DNA of 64,000 nucleotides from Arthrobacter sp. AZCC_0090 (lineage in GTDB: Bacteria; Actinomycetota; Actinomycetes; Actinomycetales; Micrococcaceae). The notes beneath the pieces are model-generated. The model ran no database searches and had not been told where the DNA came from. It was given only the letters and a program-made list of their open reading frames with translations. Shown piece after piece: positions 61,488 to 64,000 of this stretch (positions within the stretch are counted from its first letter, which is position 1; each line of letters begins with the position of its first letter). The position numbers and the translations under genes were made by a program. The DNA is taken from contig NZ_JACHEE010000016.1 of assembly GCF_014207375.1 (NCBI RefSeq), positions 28,795 through 92,794 of the forward strand, read 5' to 3'.

Positions 61488-62900
61488 CTAGAGAGCGCTA
61501 GCGGCCTTGGCAACTGCCGCGGAATGTGCGGCGTTTGCCACGGCTGCGGCGACGTCGGCGGCAACGTGAGGGTCGAAGACGCTGGGGATAATGTAGCTCG
61601 CATTCAGTTCATCATCTGCGACCCGGTTGGCGATAGCCTCTGCGGCAGCCACGAGCATCTCCGGGATGATGTCCGATGCTCCGGCGTCGAGCAGTCCACG
61701 GAAGAAGCCCGGGAAGGCCAGCACGTTGTTGATCTGGTTGGGGAAGTCGCTCCGGCCGGTGGCGACCACGGCTGCGTGCTTGGACGCAATCACCGGGTCG
61801 ATTTCCGGGGTGGGGTTGGCCATGGCGAAGACGATCGCGTTGTCGGCCATCGATGCCACCTGCTCTTCGCCGATCACGTGCGGAGCGCTGACGCCGATGA
61901 ACACGTCGGCACCCTTGAGGGCTTCGTGCAGCGTGCCGGAGAAGCCTGCCTCGTTGGTGTTCGCGGCAATCCAGGAACGGTGCTCGTCGTCGTACTTTTC
62001 GCCCGAGTGGATGGCGCCGGAACGGCCGGCCGCGACGATGTGCTGCGCGCCCTGGGCTTTAAGGAGCTGGATGATGGCAGATCCCGCGGCGCCGACGCCG
62101 GAGACCACGATCTTGACCTCGGAGAGCTTCTTGTCCACTACGCGCAATGCGTTGACGAGGGCCGCCAAGGTGACGATTGCCGTGCCGTGCTGATCGTCGT
62201 GGAAGACCGGGATGTCCAGTTCGTCGCGGAGCCGCTTCTCGATTTCGAAGCAGCGCGGGGCGGCGATGTCTTCGAGGTTGATGCCGCCGTAGACCGGAGC
62301 CATGGCCTTGGCGATCATGATGATTTCCTCGGTGTCCTGGGTGTCCAGGCAGACCGGCCAGGCGTCGACGTTGGCGAACTGCTTGAACAGCGCGGCCTTG
62401 CCTTCCATGACAGGCAGGGCGGCCGCAGGGCCGATGTTGCCCAGGCCAAGGACGGCCGAACCGTCGGTGAGGACGGCGATGGTGTTGCGCTTGACGGTCA
62501 GGTTGCGGGCGGCAGCCGGGTCCTCCGCGATGGCGAGGCAGACGCGTGCGACGCCGGGGGTGTAGGCACGCGAAAGGTCGTCGCGGTTGCGCAGGGCCAC
62601 CTTGGGGACCACCTCGAGCTTGCCGCCCAGGTGCATGAGGAAGGTGCGGTCCGAGACATGCTGGACCGTGACGCCGTCGAGCGCGTTGAGGGCGTCCTTG
62701 ACGCGGTTGGCGTGGTCTTCGTCCGTGGTGTTGCAGGTGACGTCCACAACCAGGGTGTCGTGGTGGGACTCGGTCACATCCAGTGCGGTGACGGCCGCGC
62801 CGGCAGCGGCGACGGCTGCGGCCAGCTCGCTCGTGGCTGTGAAGCTCGACGGCGCGGCGACGCGCAGGGTGATCGAATTTCCGGGGCTCGGGTTCGCCAT
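61488..62900 (-). CDS. NAD(P)-dependent malic enzyme
   Basis: 470 residues. N-terminal ACT-like domain (about 1-85), then the malic domain: DRTFLMHLGGKLEVVPKVAL, LSRAYTPGVARVCLAI, VLTDGSAVLGLGNIGP, FHDDQHGTA and the Rossmann GVGAAGSA. Decarboxylates malate to pyruvate. It leads the operon; with malate synthase it turns glyoxylate plus acetyl-CoA into pyruvate. Confidence 0.92.
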   Translation of the reverse strand: MANPSPGNSITLRVAAPSSFTATSELAAAVAAAGAAVTALDVTESHHDTLVVDVTCNTTDEDHANRVKDALNALDGVTVQHVSDRTFLMHLGGKLEVVPKVALRNRDDLSRAYTPGVARVCLAIAEDPAAARNLTVKRNTIAVLTDGSAVLGLGNIGPAAALPVMEGKAALFKQFANVDAWPVCLDTQDTEEIIMIAKAMAPVYGGINLEDIAAPRCFEIEKRLRDELDIPVFHDDQHGTAIVTLAALVNALRVVDKKLSEVKIVVSGVGAAGSAIIQLLKAQGAQHIVAAGRSGAIHSGEKYDDEHRSWIAANTNEAGFSGTLHEALKGADVFIGVSAPHVIGEEQVASMADNAIVFAMANPTPEIDPVIASKHAAVVATGRSDFPNQINNVLAFPGFFRGLLDAGASDIIPEMLVAAAEAIANRVADDELNASYIIPSVFDPHVAADVAAAVANAAHSAAVAKAASAL

Positions 62901-62950
62901 TGAATTTCCTCCTCGTACAGGCCCACACAGGGCCTCCGCTCAAACCGAAT

Positions 62951-62990
62951 GTTTTCGTATTATGGATATTATTATCTACAAAGTGGAAAC
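62951..62990. promoter_or_regulatory. AT-rich operator/promoter region between malic enzyme and IclR
   Basis: About 40 bp of very AT-rich sequence bounded by GTTTTC and GGAAAC, with TATTATGGATATTATTATC inside. Against a high-GC background this is a probable IclR site with promoters for both directions. Confidence 0.5.
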
Positions 62991-63110
62991 ACAAGCCCTC
63001 GTCGGTGCGCGAGCATTCCGGCGTCGCGTGCTGTATCTTGAGTGTTCTAAGCAATTCTTTTCACGATGCGGATAAGAGTTGTCGGATTCCGAGCCATAGG
63101 AGACAACGGA

Positions 63111-63866
63111 ATGGCTGAAAAGCCCTCGGGAGGCGTGCAGTCCGTCGAGCGCGTCTTCGAACTGCTGGAACTCATCACCGACGCCGGCGGAGACGTCACG
63201 TTGAGCGAACTGTCATCGTCGACAGACTTGCCGCTCCCCACCATCCACCGCTTGCTCCGCACCTTGGTGTCCCTCGGCTACATCCGGCAACTGCCCAATC
63301 GTCGCTACGCACTGGGCCCTCGGCTCATCCGGCTTGGCGAAGGCGCCAACAAGCAGCTCGGCGCCTTGGCCCGTCCTCAGCTGAAGTCCCTCGTGGACCG
63401 GCTCGGCGAAACGTCCAACATGGCCGTGCTGGATTCGGACATGGTCATCTACGTTGCCCAGGTTCCGTCCCTCCACTCCATGCGCATGTTCACCGAGGTT
63501 GGCCGTCGCGCCCACACGCACGACACCGGCGTGGGCAAGGCAATCCTGGCCCAGCTGGATGATGAGGTGGTCCGCGGCATCGTGGCCCGCACGGGCATGC
63601 CCACGCCCACGGCCAAGAGCATCGGGGACATCGAATCCCTCCTCGCCGATTTGAACCGGATCCGTGAACGTGGCTACTCGATCGATGAGGAAGAGCAGGA
63701 GATCGGCGTCCGTTGCTTCGCGATGGCCGTCCCGAACGCCCCGACGCCCACGGCTATTTCCGTTTCCGGCCCGGTGTCCCGCGTGGACCAGCACTTTGCC
63801 GACCGTGCCGTGCCTCTCCTTCGCGAAGCCGCCCTCGCGATTTCCGCCGAGCTGAACCAGAACTAA
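63111..63866 (+). CDS. IclR-family transcriptional regulator
   Basis: 251 residues. Winged helix: GVQSVERVFELLELITDAGG, LSELSSSTDLPLPTIHRLLR, LGYIRQLPNRRYALG. Ligand (GAF-like) domain with HDTGVGKAILAQL and GYSIDEEEQEIGVRCFA. AGGAGACAACGGA before ATG 63111. Divergent from the malic enzyme-to-allE operon; likely an AllR-type sensor of glyoxylate or ureides. Confidence 0.9.
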   Translation: MAEKPSGGVQSVERVFELLELITDAGGDVTLSELSSSTDLPLPTIHRLLRTLVSLGYIRQLPNRRYALGPRLIRLGEGANKQLGALARPQLKSLVDRLGETSNMAVLDSDMVIYVAQVPSLHSMRMFTEVGRRAHTHDTGVGKAILAQLDDEVVRGIVARTGMPTPTAKSIGDIESLLADLNRIRERGYSIDEEEQEIGVRCFAMAVPNAPTPTAISVSGPVSRVDQHFADRAVPLLREAALAISAELNQN

Positions 63867-63916
63867 CCCGTCTCGACCCTCGCTCACCTTTGTCGGGTTT
63901 CCGACGGGCGGGTTCA

Positions 63917-64000
63917 GGGGGTCGTTGCAACACCTGAGTGATTGGTGGGTGTTGTGGTGGGTGTTGGTCGGCCTGAGGTGTTGCGTGAGGTTGTGCGGGT
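63917..64000 (+). mobile_element. possible left end of an IS30-like element (cut by window edge)
   Basis: GGGGTCGTTGCAACACC looks like an IS terminal repeat; GCAACACCTGAG recurs inverted as CTGAGGTGTTGC at 63973. An open frame from about GTG 63945 reads VGRPEVLREVVR at the right edge, like the start of some actinobacterial IS30 transposases. Only the beginning is visible. Confidence 0.4.

Noticed and set aside
61065..62903. 612-residue plus-strand frame opposite malate synthase and malic enzyme
   Set aside because: It spans two genes and their gap on the other strand; it is an artefact of codon bias.

Overview
The window is a 64 kb piece of a high-GC actinobacterial chromosome. Gene content and protein style point to Arthrobacter sensu lato (Micrococcaceae: Arthrobacter, Pseudarthrobacter or Paenarthrobacter); the genus is inferred from remembered family resemblance, not from a search. 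I see no rRNA, tRNA or CRISPR array. Most genes are ordinary chromosomal metabolism, but the window also holds many gene fragments, duplicated borders and palindromic repeats. It therefore reads as conserved islands separated by decayed or exchanged accessory stretches.

Layout. 0-5.4 kb: end of a heterodimeric-type ABC exporter, an AbiEi/DUF559-like gene bracketed by two ~100-bp palindromic repeats, an FGE-fold protein without the FGE cysteines, then two head-to-head gene pairs in which both partners have lost their 5' ends. 5.5-11.2 kb: an MFS drug exporter and a convergent UvrA-like drug-resistance ATPase, separated by a ~1.75-kb insert flanked by a duplicated 41-bp border. 11.3-16.4 kb: small metabolic genes (VOC, NTF2-like, NUDIX, DUF2630, DUF1992), a 32-bp-period inverted repeat cluster, and an SDR/membrane-protein pair divergent from a MarR gene. 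16.4-26.2 kb: a coherent carbohydrate-uptake island made of a Gfo/Idh/MocA dehydrogenase and a sugar isomerase/epimerase on the minus strand, and an M81 (MlrC-like) metallohydrolase, ABC binding protein, two permeases, ROK kinase, ROK regulator and CutC on the plus strand. 26.3-37.8 kb: DUF4193, CYTH-CHAD, a DUF998 membrane protein, an RHH-like gene, a tautomerase, then an accessory zone rich in truncated or frameshifted genes and repeats. 37.8-45.7 kb: a secreted phosphodiesterase/phosphatase, a nitrilase and APC permease pair divergent from a TetR regulator with a clear operator, and a class A penicillin-binding protein. 45.8-52 kb: a threonine-dehydratase-like enzyme, adenylate kinase translationally coupled to a GH15 trehalase-like enzyme, and an MprF-type enzyme with a rhomboid-like N-terminus. 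52-57.5 kb: an epimerase, a Cys-rich pentapeptide-repeat protein, an AAA ATPase, a YjbR protein and a frameshifted serine hydrolase. 57.7-63.9 kb: a four-gene operon (malic enzyme, malate synthase, DUF6986, ureidoglycine aminohydrolase) divergent from an IclR regulator, which fits ureide/glyoxylate use. The right edge looks like the start of an IS30-like element.

How the parts work together. The strongest functional units are the sugar/M81/CutC island, whose substrate is unknown, and the ureide-glyoxylate operon. Divergent regulators with visible palindromic operators (MarR at 15.85 kb, MarR at 35.76 kb, TetR at 42.3 kb) give local control. The best candidates for undescribed biology are the sugar/M81/CutC island, the repeat-bracketed AbiEi/DUF559 cassette, the 32-bp-period repeat cluster and the eight-cysteine pentapeptide protein.
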